Shown: one piece after another, positions 50,356 through 57,922 of the stretch | How positions within the stretch are numbered: the first letter of the stretch is position 1 | Layout of the letters: each line of letters opens with the position of its first letter | Assembly (NCBI GenBank): GCA_020850575.1 | Contig: JADZEJ010000001.1 | Coordinates: forward strand, 1-64,000 | Length of the DNA stretch: 64,000 bases | Reading direction: 5' to 3' | From: Candidatus Uhrbacteria bacterium | GTDB taxonomy: Bacteria > Patescibacteriota > Patescibacteriia > 2-12-FULL-60-25 | Notes under the pieces: generated by a model | The model's input: only the letters and a program-made list of their open reading frames with translations | The model's database searches: none | Told to the model about the DNA's origin: nothing | Program-made: the position numbers and the translations under genes

Positions 50356-50622
50356 ATGGGACTTCCTGGACATCGCCGAACAAGCTCTGATAAACGCCGC
50401 CGTGCGGCACATTTTGCACTAAAAAAAGAAATTTTGGTTGTGGATAAAAAAACTGGTGCTACGCACCGTCCACACCGAGCCGCTCCTGGTGCTTTAACGT
50501 ATAATGGACACAAAATACACCGTAAAGGTGCTGATAAAAAAATGGAAAAGTTGCTTAAAAAAGTTAAAACATCCAAAAAAACCGCCGAACACGACCACGC
50601 TCACGAAGGTCACACGCACTAG
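50356..50622 (+). CDS. rpmF: Ribosomal protein bL32 with His-rich tail
   Basis: 88 residues. MGLPGHRRTSSDKRRRAAHF, KTGATHRPHRAAPGALTYNGHKI match bL32, but the four zinc-binding Cys of the C+ form are absent. The C-terminus is extended by a Lys-rich helix and ends HDHAHEGHTH, which could bind metal. It is upstream of nusB and rnc in one direction; bL32 next to rnc is a common bacterial arrangement. No Shine-Dalgarno. Confidence 0.9.
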   Translation: MGLPGHRRTSSDKRRRAAHFALKKEILVVDKKTGATHRPHRAAPGALTYNGHKIHRKGADKKMEKLLKKVKTSKKTAEHDHAHEGHTH

Positions 50623-50665
50623 CGTGTTCCGCAGCTTATCAATCGCCATCGCTCTTTTTTGACTT

Positions 50666-51175
50666 ATGTCTAATCGCCATCTTGCTCGTGCTATTGCACT
50701 GCAATCACTCTATGAGTGGGATTTTCATGAAGGAAAAAACGATGCGATCGCAATCATGGAGCGTAATTTAGAGGAATTTGCTTCTGAGCTTGATGAAAAA
50801 GAATTTGGACTTAATTTACTTAAGGGTGTTTTAGCAAACCGCACCATAATTGATGATCTGATAACGCAATTTGCGCCTGATTGGCCGTTACAAAAAATTA
50901 CAACGGTAGATCGTAATGTTTTACGAATGGGGTGCTTTGAATTAAAATTTGACGCCTCTATTCCATCTAAAGTCGCTATAAATGAAGCCATTGAACTTGC
51001 TAAGACTTTTGGCGGAGAATCTTCTGGAAAATTTGTAAATGGCGTGTTGGGAGCGATCTTTCGTGATCAAATGGCAAACGGGATAGAAAAAGAAGCTGAT
51101 AAACAAAAACCCAAGGAAGAGACGGAAACCCTTATTGACACTGAAGGAGACGCGCTTCCTCAAGAACCTGTCTAA
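50666..51175 (+). CDS. nusB: Transcription antitermination factor NusB
   Basis: 169 residues. [22 protein letters not shown] is the RNA-binding N-terminal helix. [52 protein letters not shown] is the diagnostic NusB core. The C-terminal tail of about 35 residues is acidic and beyond the family core. NusB with NusE (uS10) binds boxA in rRNA leaders. Its stop lies 4 bases before the rnc start, so the two are coupled. No Shine-Dalgarno. Confidence 0.94.
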   Translation: MSNRHLARAIALQSLYEWDFHEGKNDAIAIMERNLEEFASELDEKEFGLNLLKGVLANRTIIDDLITQFAPDWPLQKITTVDRNVLRMGCFELKFDASIPSKVAINEAIELAKTFGGESSGKFVNGVLGAIFRDQMANGIEKEADKQKPKEETETLIDTEGDALPQEPV

Positions 51176-51179
51176 CCAT

Positions 51180-51926
51180 ATGGAAGAGTACAAGATTGAA
51201 AACCTTGATGTCCTTGAAAAACGTCTTGGATACTCCTTCAAAGACCAAAGTCTTATTATCCAGGCAATTACACATCGTTCCTACATTAATGAACACGCGG
51301 ATTTTTCATATCCACACAACGAGCGTTTAGAATTTTTAGGCGATGCGGTTCTCGAACTTATCGTAACTGAGCATCTATTTCGTAATTACGCTAATCCAGA
51401 AGGTGAATTAACCAATTGGCGTGCAGCTTTGGTGAATGCTAAAACATTGGCTGGAATTGCTACCCAATTACAATTTGAGGAATTCCTTCTTCTCTCAAAA
51501 GGAGAAGCGCGTGATAAAAACTCTAAGGCTCGCATGTATATTTTGGCGAATGCCATTGAAGCGATTATTGGCGCTATTTACATGGACGGTGGGATTAAAC
51601 CATCTGAGGACTTTATCAATACACATATCCTATCCCATCTTGAATTCATCTTGAAAAATGAGCTCTATGTTGATCCAAAGAGTAAGTTCCAAGAGACATC
51701 TCAAGAAATGCTTGGCGTGACTCCAACATACAAAGTATTGGAAGAACGCGGACCGGATCATAATAAAGAGTTTACGGTTGGCGTCTTTCTTGATAAAGAA
51801 ATGGTCTCGGTGGGTCGGGGCACTTCGAAGCAAGAAGCCCAGGTCGCTGCCGCACAAGCCGGTCTTGAGGCTAAAGGTTGGAATACCGGTACAAAGATGA
51901 TGAAAATCGAAAAAGAACAAAGTTAA
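51180..51926 (+). CDS. rnc: Ribonuclease III
   Basis: 248 residues from ATG 51180 (MEEYKIENLDVLEKRLGY); the open frame from 51135 overlaps nusB. The RNase III signature HNERLEFLGDAVLELIVTEHLF contains the metal-binding Glu and Asp. The second site ANAIEAIIGAIYMDGG carries the second Glu. A double-stranded RNA-binding domain is at about 165-240 (SKFQETSQEMLGVTPTYKVL, GRGTSKQEAQVAAAQAGLEAKGW). It cleaves dsRNA in rRNA maturation. Confidence 0.97.
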   Translation: MEEYKIENLDVLEKRLGYSFKDQSLIIQAITHRSYINEHADFSYPHNERLEFLGDAVLELIVTEHLFRNYANPEGELTNWRAALVNAKTLAGIATQLQFEEFLLLSKGEARDKNSKARMYILANAIEAIIGAIYMDGGIKPSEDFINTHILSHLEFILKNELYVDPKSKFQETSQEMLGVTPTYKVLEERGPDHNKEFTVGVFLDKEMVSVGRGTSKQEAQVAAAQAGLEAKGWNTGTKMMKIEKEQS

Positions 51927-51933
51927 CAACCTT

Positions 51934-52010
51934 GCACCCCTAGCTCAGTTGGATAGAGCGCGTGGCTTCGAACCACGAGGTCGGGGGTTCGATCCCCTCG
52001 GGGTGCACCA
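51934..52010 (+). tRNA. tRNA-Arg (anticodon TCG), CCA encoded
   Basis: GCACCCC acceptor pairs with GGGGTGC; D-arm with AGCTCAGTTGGATAGAGC; anticodon loop CTTCGAA gives TCG (CGA codons); T-loop TTCGATC; ends ACCA. 77 bases. Confidence 0.96.
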
Positions 52011-52011
52011 T

Positions 52012-52040
52012 GTAAAACCCACGTATTGCGTGGGTTTTAC
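52012..52040 (+). terminator. Terminator after tRNA-Arg
   Basis: GTAAAACCCACG and CGTGGGTTTTAC pair around five bases, two bases after the tRNA CCA end. Confidence 0.75.
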
Positions 52041-52073
52041 ATTTACAAAAACTTGATGTTCTGTGATATTTTT

Positions 52074-53927
52074 CTATTCCTTGATTACTACTACCCCTTT
52101 TTTGATTTCTGATGACAGCACACTATCAGAAATACTTGCCAAGTTTTCTAAACGTGCCTTTCTTGCGTCTCCAGTAAGTAATTGTGGACGACTTTGATCG
52201 ATTTTTATTGGGAATAAATGCAATTCGGTTTGCTTTTGCTTAAAAACTAAACCAGCTGTAAGACCAAATTTGGTTTCTACGGACCAATCTTGATCAAAGA
52301 TAAAATTTCCGAGCGAGTAAGCAATCGGTTTATTTTTATACACTTCAATTGACTGAACCCAGTGCGGATGCGCGCCGATCACAGCATCGACTCCTGTATC
52401 AATAAAACGATGCGCAAGCTCAACTTGCTGCTGACTTGGTTTAGCCTGATACTCATTTCCCCAGTGCATGAAAACAATAATTTTTTGAGATGGATTTTGT
52501 GAGCGTAGTTTTTTAATACTTGCTTCGGCTTCACTCCAAACGATCGGGTTATCGCTTGTATTAAAACCAAGCAAACTTACTTCTTGACCACGACGTGTGA
52601 TAGTTACGTTCGATGACTCGTAATCATCTTTTACCTGATCACCGAAAACCGCTATACCTGCTTCGGAGATATTATTTTTTGACTCCCATGCCTCGCCTCT
52701 TCCTTGGTCAAGACTGTGATTATTTGCTTGTGAAAGTGCGCTAAAACCGAGTTTTTTGATAATGCCGAGAACGAGCAGATTGCAGGCGAAGTCTATTTCT
52801 TTTACCGGAGGCAGGCGCTTGTTTGTCGCAGGACATTCAAAGTTTCCGATGACTACATCCATTCCTTTAAAAAAACGGTCTTCACTTCCACGAATAAAAC
52901 TAAACGGATAAGCAAGATCTTTTTTTGAACGATCAGCAACCTTGCGATCAAACATCATATCTCCGACAAAAAACAACGAAAGTGTTTTTTGTGGTTGAAC
53001 TACTCCAGGAGCAAACGAAGCAAGGATTTGACTGGTTGAGTCCTGTGCGATTTCTGCTTTGAGAATACGGAGTGAATTGGTGTGTGCGTGAACAGTTACA
53101 TTTCCTAATCCAAGTTCACGAGCGACTTTTAACGTAATTGCTAAAGCTCCGGGAGAATCAAGTTCGACTCGATCTGCTTCGTTATCAGCGAGGCTTTGAA
53201 TAACATCTAAGGCGAGTTCATCGTGTAAATCTGCGACTTCCGCCGGTTGATAGTGCGAAAAATCAACGGTTGATATCAACAGAGCTTGTGGATCTTTTTT
53301 CAGTTCATCCACAAGGGCGGCGGATAGAGCGTCTCGATCTGCCTGCGCCGCATCCAAGCGTATAATGATGGGCATAAAAGGAACTTCAGGCCACTGCTTG
53401 GCAATGAAAGGTGTAAGGCCTATTACGCCCTGTTCTTTTTGAAAAGGGGTTGCGTCAGAACGGAGAGATGGAATTGTAGAAAAAGTGGAAAAAGTGGTCA
53501 GACCCTCAAATGCTGCATCCGTTGTCGTAAGCGTTGTTTTTCCTTGCGAAAAATGATCTGGAGAAAGGAAAAAGATCTTACTCGGACGCGAAGGAATCGA
53601 GCTTAAAAGTGAAGCAATCTCCTTTGCAGTAACGAGATTATGCGGGACGAGTAAAACGCGCGTTCCCGGTTGAATTTTCCAAGCTTGGCGCGCATTCCAG
53701 GCTTCTAAAAACAATGTCTGATGTAAAACAGATTCTGGCGTTTGGATTTTTACTGATGGTATTTTTCCATCTTGAGATGGAGCCATTGTGCCACCTGTTG
53801 TTCCATTTTTGATGGCTGATTTTCTCGAGCTAACCGTTTCTACTTTTTGCATTGAAAATAACAGAAAACTAAGCAAGCCAACAACGAAACCTGTTAGAGA
53901 GACTGCGACTAATTCGCGACGATCCAT
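52074..53927 (-). CDS. MEMO-like (AmmeMemoRadiSam B) domain fused to CapA-type metallophosphatase
   Basis: 617 residues from ATG 53927 (MDRRELVAVSLTGFVV), which overlaps the stop of the preceding gene. N-terminal membrane anchor at about 8-28. MEMO-like domain at about 70-300: RVLLVPHNLVTAKEIASLLS, PSKIFFLSPDHFSQGK, ALLISTVDFSHYQPAEVADL. CapA domain at about 310-590: SLFFVGDMMFDRKVADRSKK, VIGNFECPATNKR, FSALSQANNHSLDQGRG, IIVFMHWGNEY and VIGAHPHWVQSIEVYKNKPI, keeping GDxM, NxE, NNH, HWG and AHPH metal motifs. Anchored outside, it may act on envelope polymers. Substrate unknown. Confidence 0.85.
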   Translation of the reverse strand: MDRRELVAVSLTGFVVGLLSFLLFSMQKVETVSSRKSAIKNGTTGGTMAPSQDGKIPSVKIQTPESVLHQTLFLEAWNARQAWKIQPGTRVLLVPHNLVTAKEIASLLSSIPSRPSKIFFLSPDHFSQGKTTLTTTDAAFEGLTTFSTFSTIPSLRSDATPFQKEQGVIGLTPFIAKQWPEVPFMPIIIRLDAAQADRDALSAALVDELKKDPQALLISTVDFSHYQPAEVADLHDELALDVIQSLADNEADRVELDSPGALAITLKVARELGLGNVTVHAHTNSLRILKAEIAQDSTSQILASFAPGVVQPQKTLSLFFVGDMMFDRKVADRSKKDLAYPFSFIRGSEDRFFKGMDVVIGNFECPATNKRLPPVKEIDFACNLLVLGIIKKLGFSALSQANNHSLDQGRGEAWESKNNISEAGIAVFGDQVKDDYESSNVTITRRGQEVSLLGFNTSDNPIVWSEAEASIKKLRSQNPSQKIIVFMHWGNEYQAKPSQQQVELAHRFIDTGVDAVIGAHPHWVQSIEVYKNKPIAYSLGNFIFDQDWSVETKFGLTAGLVFKQKQTELHLFPIKIDQSRPQLLTGDARKARLENLASISDSVLSSEIKKGVVVIKE

Positions 53928-54343
53928 AAACGCATGGTAAACCAAAAAAGTATTCCCCAAAAGATATTAGACATTAATAAATCGAAGGGAAACCATACAT
54001 CTTCTTTGATTCCAAAAAGACCATGCCCTTCCAAGGGGATAATCACACCTCCCATAAAAACAAATAAAACAGTGCTCCAAATCAAGATCGGGAGAAAATC
54101 AAAACTCAAAAAAATACCTGATTGAACCAAAATCGCATACCAGCATCCAAAGACACCTGAAATCAAAAGATGCACAAAAATACCTATCAAATGAGACTCT
54201 CGACGTGTCACCTCTTTTCCTAAAATACGAGGTTGATCTAAATCTCTCACAAAATTTCCGGCACCAAAATGAGGTGCGATGTGCGCCAGGAACAGAATAA
54301 TCACTCCTGCAATAATTCCGGCTGAAGTAGCAATGAGATACAT
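53909..54343 (-). CDS. Four-helix membrane protein, unknown
   Basis: 144 residues with four predicted membrane helices: MYLIATSAGIIAGVIILFLA, LIGIFVHLLISGVFGCWYAIL, FLPILIWSTVLFVFMGGVII and LLMSNIFWGILFWFTMRLWI. Short loops with a GHGLFGIKEDVWFPFD segment. No motif tells its function. It sits between the GerMN lipoprotein-like gene (3 bases upstream) and MEMO-CapA (overlapping), so it belongs to an envelope operon. Confidence 0.65.
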   Translation of the reverse strand: MYLIATSAGIIAGVIILFLAHIAPHFGAGNFVRDLDQPRILGKEVTRRESHLIGIFVHLLISGVFGCWYAILVQSGIFLSFDFLPILIWSTVLFVFMGGVIIPLEGHGLFGIKEDVWFPFDLLMSNIFWGILFWFTMRLWIVAN

Positions 54344-54346
54344 GTT

Positions 54347-55318
54347 TTATGGTTGTAATATTACATTCGTGTCACCTCTAACACCTATTCCAATTCCAGC
54401 TTCGACAGTCTTTTCAAATTGTGCGCGAATTGCCTTTACGCGACATGAACCGGAAACTCCTTCAAAACCAGAAGAAAAATCTAAGAATTTACCCTGTGCA
54501 TTATGATGAATGTTCGGTGTCGTTAAACCCTCAGGGATATTTGTTGTGTAGCCTTTGGTTTTTTCCCACGCTGTTGGACCCTTGAGCAATTCATGAACGG
54601 CGATCAATTGATTCGCTGAAGAATCTCCGCAAACCGTATGTGTTACGGGAAACACTTCTTCACAATCATATTCATTTTTTTGCTTTTGCATATTACTCCA
54701 ATAAACGACGATTTTGCTTCCGCTTAATTCGTCGCATCCATTTAATTTTCCGATTTTATACAAAAAAGTAACAGGAAAAACAACTTCATGTATCGGCTCG
54801 CCGTCTTTTGCAGAAGCTTCATACACCATCAAGGTTCCTGAGGCTGTTTTTGGTGTTGCATCATAAAATAACCAAGCGCTAAAAGGACCAGGAATACCAA
54901 CATCAGGACTTGCAACCGTATAGAATCCTTGAGAGATTACCGTGCCCTTACCGTCTACAACTTTCCAATTGGCAACATTTTCAAAAGCAGTTGTTGTGCC
55001 ATACATAAGAGTTGGATTATCAAATGTGATACTTCCTTCCGCATCCGCAGCAACACCGCCACCGATACAAGCCGTCATCACACCATCTTTACTTTTTTTA
55101 CAGAGCGTTTTTTGTTCTATTTTTTCCGGTTGTGGATTAATGTCTGGCGGATTTTGTTCAACCGGTTTCGTACTCGAAGATTGAGATGTGGGCTCATCTT
55201 TATCTCCATTATTCCAACTAATTCGATACATACTTGATTCACGAACTACAAATGCCGTTAGCGTAGCCATGAGGCAAAAGATGAAAGTCGTGAGCGCGGC
55301 TTTTGCTTTAATATTCAT
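54347..55318 (-). CDS. Gmad2-GerMN domain envelope protein
   Basis: 323 residues. Signal anchor at about 7-26 (LTTFIFCLMATLTAFVV). Residues about 95-190 match the Gmad2 Ig-like domain (FENVANWKVVDGKGTVISQG, FSAWLFYDATPKTASGTLMV). Residues about 195-320 match GerMN (KIVVYWSNMQ, ANQLIAVHELLKGPTAWEK, LDFSSGFEGVSGSCRVKAIR). The pair is known from spore-germination proteins, but in non-sporulating bacteria it occurs as an envelope module of unknown role. A Cys pair may form a disulfide. Confidence 0.8.
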   Translation of the reverse strand: MNIKAKAALTTFIFCLMATLTAFVVRESSMYRISWNNGDKDEPTSQSSSTKPVEQNPPDINPQPEKIEQKTLCKKSKDGVMTACIGGGVAADAEGSITFDNPTLMYGTTTAFENVANWKVVDGKGTVISQGFYTVASPDVGIPGPFSAWLFYDATPKTASGTLMVYEASAKDGEPIHEVVFPVTFLYKIGKLNGCDELSGSKIVVYWSNMQKQKNEYDCEEVFPVTHTVCGDSSANQLIAVHELLKGPTAWEKTKGYTTNIPEGLTTPNIHHNAQGKFLDFSSGFEGVSGSCRVKAIRAQFEKTVEAGIGIGVRGDTNVILQP

Positions 55319-55322
55319 ACCA

Positions 55323-56189
55323 TTATTTCATTTTCGGCATTACAATTACCATCACAGCCGGACCATCGGCTTTTTTTCCAGTCCAATCATGAGCTGCATT
55401 CAATATTTGATCGAATGTATAGGTATAATCCTTTCCTTTACGCGTCCCCGGATCATTGGTAATGAAACGACCTTTGCTGTAGCCCTTTACTACAAGGACA
55501 TGATACAGAGGTCCCCCATTACGGAAATTTGGATTTGCAAGCTTTTTACCATCTACTAAAATTAGTGCCGGATACCCGTTTGCAACAACCCTTTGAATAT
55601 CTTCTGCATTACGTATAGGTATCGCCCGAACATCTTCATACCCAAAATAGCCAGTGATCCATTGTTTCATCTCTGAACTCGAAGTATCTTCATAATGACC
55701 AACGGTTTTTATTTCATACTCCACGATATCCTTGATGCTTTTTTCTACTTCCGTTTTTGATAATATCCCTGTCTGACCTCGATAATACGCATCAACCATT
55801 ATGGCAGAAACTTCTTCACATGCTTCTTGAAAAGGCATGTCCCAATTTTGCGTTGGTGCTTGCGTGGTAAAAGGAACGTCTAAATTTATTTCATCCGGCA
55901 ACCCTTGTTTTATCTCCATTGGATCAAGTGGTGCTGGTTTTGATTTTGGTGGATTTGAAACTAAAACAAAGTTTTGAGAAGTTGCCATCCCTCCTTCAAC
56001 CGGAGAAGCATCCTGTAGATTTAACGTCGTATCTGAATTTGATTGCTGCGGCACCTTATGAATTGCGATTGGTAACACCGGTGCGTTTTGTAAATCCCAC
56101 CAATCACGAATTGGCGTGCGAAAAGCATATACAAAACCACCGAGGATAATGACCCCGGCGGTAATGGCGAAAAGAAGAGGGCGCTTCAT
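55323..56189 (-). CDS. Membrane-anchored C39-like cysteine peptidase
   Basis: 288 residues. N-terminal membrane helix at about 5-23 (LLFAITAGVIILGGFVYAF). The papain-like C39_2 domain spans about 95-280: LDVPFTTQAPTQNWDMPFQE leads to ACEEVSAIMVDAYY (catalytic Cys), NGYPALILVDGKKL, GPLYHVLVVKGYSKG (His) and FITNDPGTRKGK (Asn/Asp). The full triad is present. Located outside the cell, it may process exported peptides or wall proteins. It starts 4 bases before the next gene in the run. Confidence 0.85.
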   Translation of the reverse strand: MKRPLLFAITAGVIILGGFVYAFRTPIRDWWDLQNAPVLPIAIHKVPQQSNSDTTLNLQDASPVEGGMATSQNFVLVSNPPKSKPAPLDPMEIKQGLPDEINLDVPFTTQAPTQNWDMPFQEACEEVSAIMVDAYYRGQTGILSKTEVEKSIKDIVEYEIKTVGHYEDTSSSEMKQWITGYFGYEDVRAIPIRNAEDIQRVVANGYPALILVDGKKLANPNFRNGGPLYHVLVVKGYSKGRFITNDPGTRKGKDYTYTFDQILNAAHDWTGKKADGPAVMVIVMPKMK

Positions 56190-56206
56190 CCCTCTAGAAT
56201 ACCTTT

Positions 56207-56935
56207 TTATTTACTGTCTTCCAAGGTGACACTTGTCATGACATCACCAACAGTAATTTTTCTCACTACATCCAAACCAGTGACTACTCGACCAAAAATG
56301 GAATAACTCGGTGGAAGTGGGTTATCTTCAAGCATTATAAAAAATTGAGAACCATTGGTGTTTGGACCCGCATTAGCCATTGCAACAATACCCGCATTGT
56401 ATGGGAGATTCACTTTATCGTCTTCAAATTGATATCCAGGACCACCCATGCCTGATCCTTCTGGATCACCACCCTGAATCACGAAACCCGGGACAACACG
56501 ATGAAAGGTTAACCCATCGTAAAATTTCTTTTTGGTTAGGTACACGAAGTTTGAAGCTGCCTTTGGACCCTGGTCGGGTAAGATTTCAAATACGATCTCT
56601 CCCTTTGTTGTTTTAAGATGTACCATCTTTTTGGTTTCGGAGACGGGTAGAACTCCTGGAAAAGCAAGTTTTTCATTCATAGTATTTGTTGGTTGAGTTG
56701 GGGTTGTGGGTTTTTCTGGTGCGGGCGTTGGTTCAGACGCAGGAACTGATCCTGTAGCCGATTCATCCGCATTCTTATTTTGCTCAGCAACCTGATTTTG
56801 CGCTGCAGCCTGGTTGTCCTTATTGGTTTCAACCTGGAGATTCCCTTGTTTCGCTGTAGGGTTTTCTGAGGTGCACCCTGCGCCAAGAGTGGCAAAAACC
56901 GCCAGAAAAAGTAGAAAAGAAATATTTTTTAACAT
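56207..56935 (-). CDS. Lipoprotein cyclophilin-type peptidyl-prolyl isomerase
   Basis: 242 residues from ATG 56935. Signal peptide with lipobox LGAGC, lipid cysteine at about 21. Residues 22-85 are a Gln/Pro/Thr-rich linker. The cyclophilin domain at 90-240 has VFEILPDQGPKAASNFVYLT, FYDGLTFHRVVPGFVIQGGD (FHRVxxxFxxQGGD), GMGGPGYQFEDD, GIVAMANAGPNTNGSQFFIM and PPSYSIFGRVVTGLDVV. The active-site Arg, Phe, Gln and Asn are present. It would help fold proteins outside the membrane, fitting with the surrounding envelope genes. Confidence 0.93.
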   Translation of the reverse strand: MLKNISFLLFLAVFATLGAGCTSENPTAKQGNLQVETNKDNQAAAQNQVAEQNKNADESATGSVPASEPTPAPEKPTTPTQPTNTMNEKLAFPGVLPVSETKKMVHLKTTKGEIVFEILPDQGPKAASNFVYLTKKKFYDGLTFHRVVPGFVIQGGDPEGSGMGGPGYQFEDDKVNLPYNAGIVAMANAGPNTNGSQFFIMLEDNPLPPSYSIFGRVVTGLDVVRKITVGDVMTSVTLEDSK

Positions 56936-56950
56936 AGCCACATTAGCGTA

Positions 56951-57919
56951 TCACATTTCCCAAGGAAGCGCTTCACCGCCCATCCTTTGATCCAAATAGG
57001 CAGCCACATTTAAACCGGGACGCCACCAAGATTGAATTACCTTATCAAGATGGAGTTGTTCAATCGAAATTTGTTGCTCGAGCCGTTCTCCTTTTTCGTT
57101 TTTGGCAATTATCGCAAACGGATCTTTTCTGCCAGGCTCGTATGCAAGCTGGATAAGAACAGCTTCGTGACCATTCTTTACCAGTTCTCTTGCGACTGAT
57201 CGAGCTAGCCATGTTCCGGCTTTTTGAGGATCGTGTGGATCATACCCGATCATAGAGGTCATTGCTACACCCGTTGTTCCATACATTGGTACTTGATGCG
57301 CACTTGAACCGAGCATGGCATGCAGACCTCGACGTTCAACGACTCCGCCATCATTCGTACGTACTTTTGCGCCGTGAAAAATTCCTGAAATGCATGAAGA
57401 TACCTCCGAACGGACTTCATCAATATTTTTTGATCCTTGTTCCACCTGTAAAAAAATTTGTGGAATTTTATTTTTTTGAAGCATGACTGATCCTTCAAAG
57501 TCCGGTCCCATCCAAAAACCTCGCTCATTTGTTTGACGGTACGCTTCAAGTGTTGACACGATACGTTTTGCATACACGCTTGCGAGTGGTAAATACTCTG
57601 GTGTCTCATTCGTTGCATAGGCAATCACATGACGCATCGGTTCAGTAAGCCAAGAAGTAACATTTTCAATCGAGACAAATGGTTCAATTTCCAAGCCCGC
57701 CCCAAAACGTCCGAGTTGTCGACGGACAACGGAAGCCACATCGATATCAGCCGTACTTTTTACCATTCCAGTGATGAACAACGCATCGAAACCCCCTGAA
57801 ACTTCAATACGTACGCGTGATGTTTTATCACGTTCAATGTAGGCATCAATAATCGCTTCAGCACAAATTGCGCATAAAGCGTTTGGAGAACCGGGAGCGT
57901 AAAATTTTGCAGATTGCAT
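56951..57919 (-). CDS. Divergent S-adenosylmethionine synthetase-like protein
   Basis: 322 residues (typical MetK about 380). APGSPNALCAICAEAIIDAY aligns with the MetK opening ESVxEGHPDKxxDxISDAI but with GSPN in place of GHPDK. FITGMVKSTADIDVASVVRR, EYLPLASVYAKRIVSTLEAY, then HAMLGSSAHQVPMYGTTGVA and KAGTWLARSVARELVKNGHE align with later MetK segments (DTYGG, FSGKDPxKVDRSAAYxAR). The catalytic His of GHPDK and the DTYGG loop are altered, so SAM synthesis is doubtful. Adjacent to UvrD (3 bases). Confidence 0.6.
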   Translation of the reverse strand: MQSAKFYAPGSPNALCAICAEAIIDAYIERDKTSRVRIEVSGGFDALFITGMVKSTADIDVASVVRRQLGRFGAGLEIEPFVSIENVTSWLTEPMRHVIAYATNETPEYLPLASVYAKRIVSTLEAYRQTNERGFWMGPDFEGSVMLQKNKIPQIFLQVEQGSKNIDEVRSEVSSCISGIFHGAKVRTNDGGVVERRGLHAMLGSSAHQVPMYGTTGVAMTSMIGYDPHDPQKAGTWLARSVARELVKNGHEAVLIQLAYEPGRKDPFAIIAKNEKGERLEQQISIEQLHLDKVIQSWWRPGLNVAAYLDQRMGGEALPWEM

Positions 57920-57922
57920 ACA

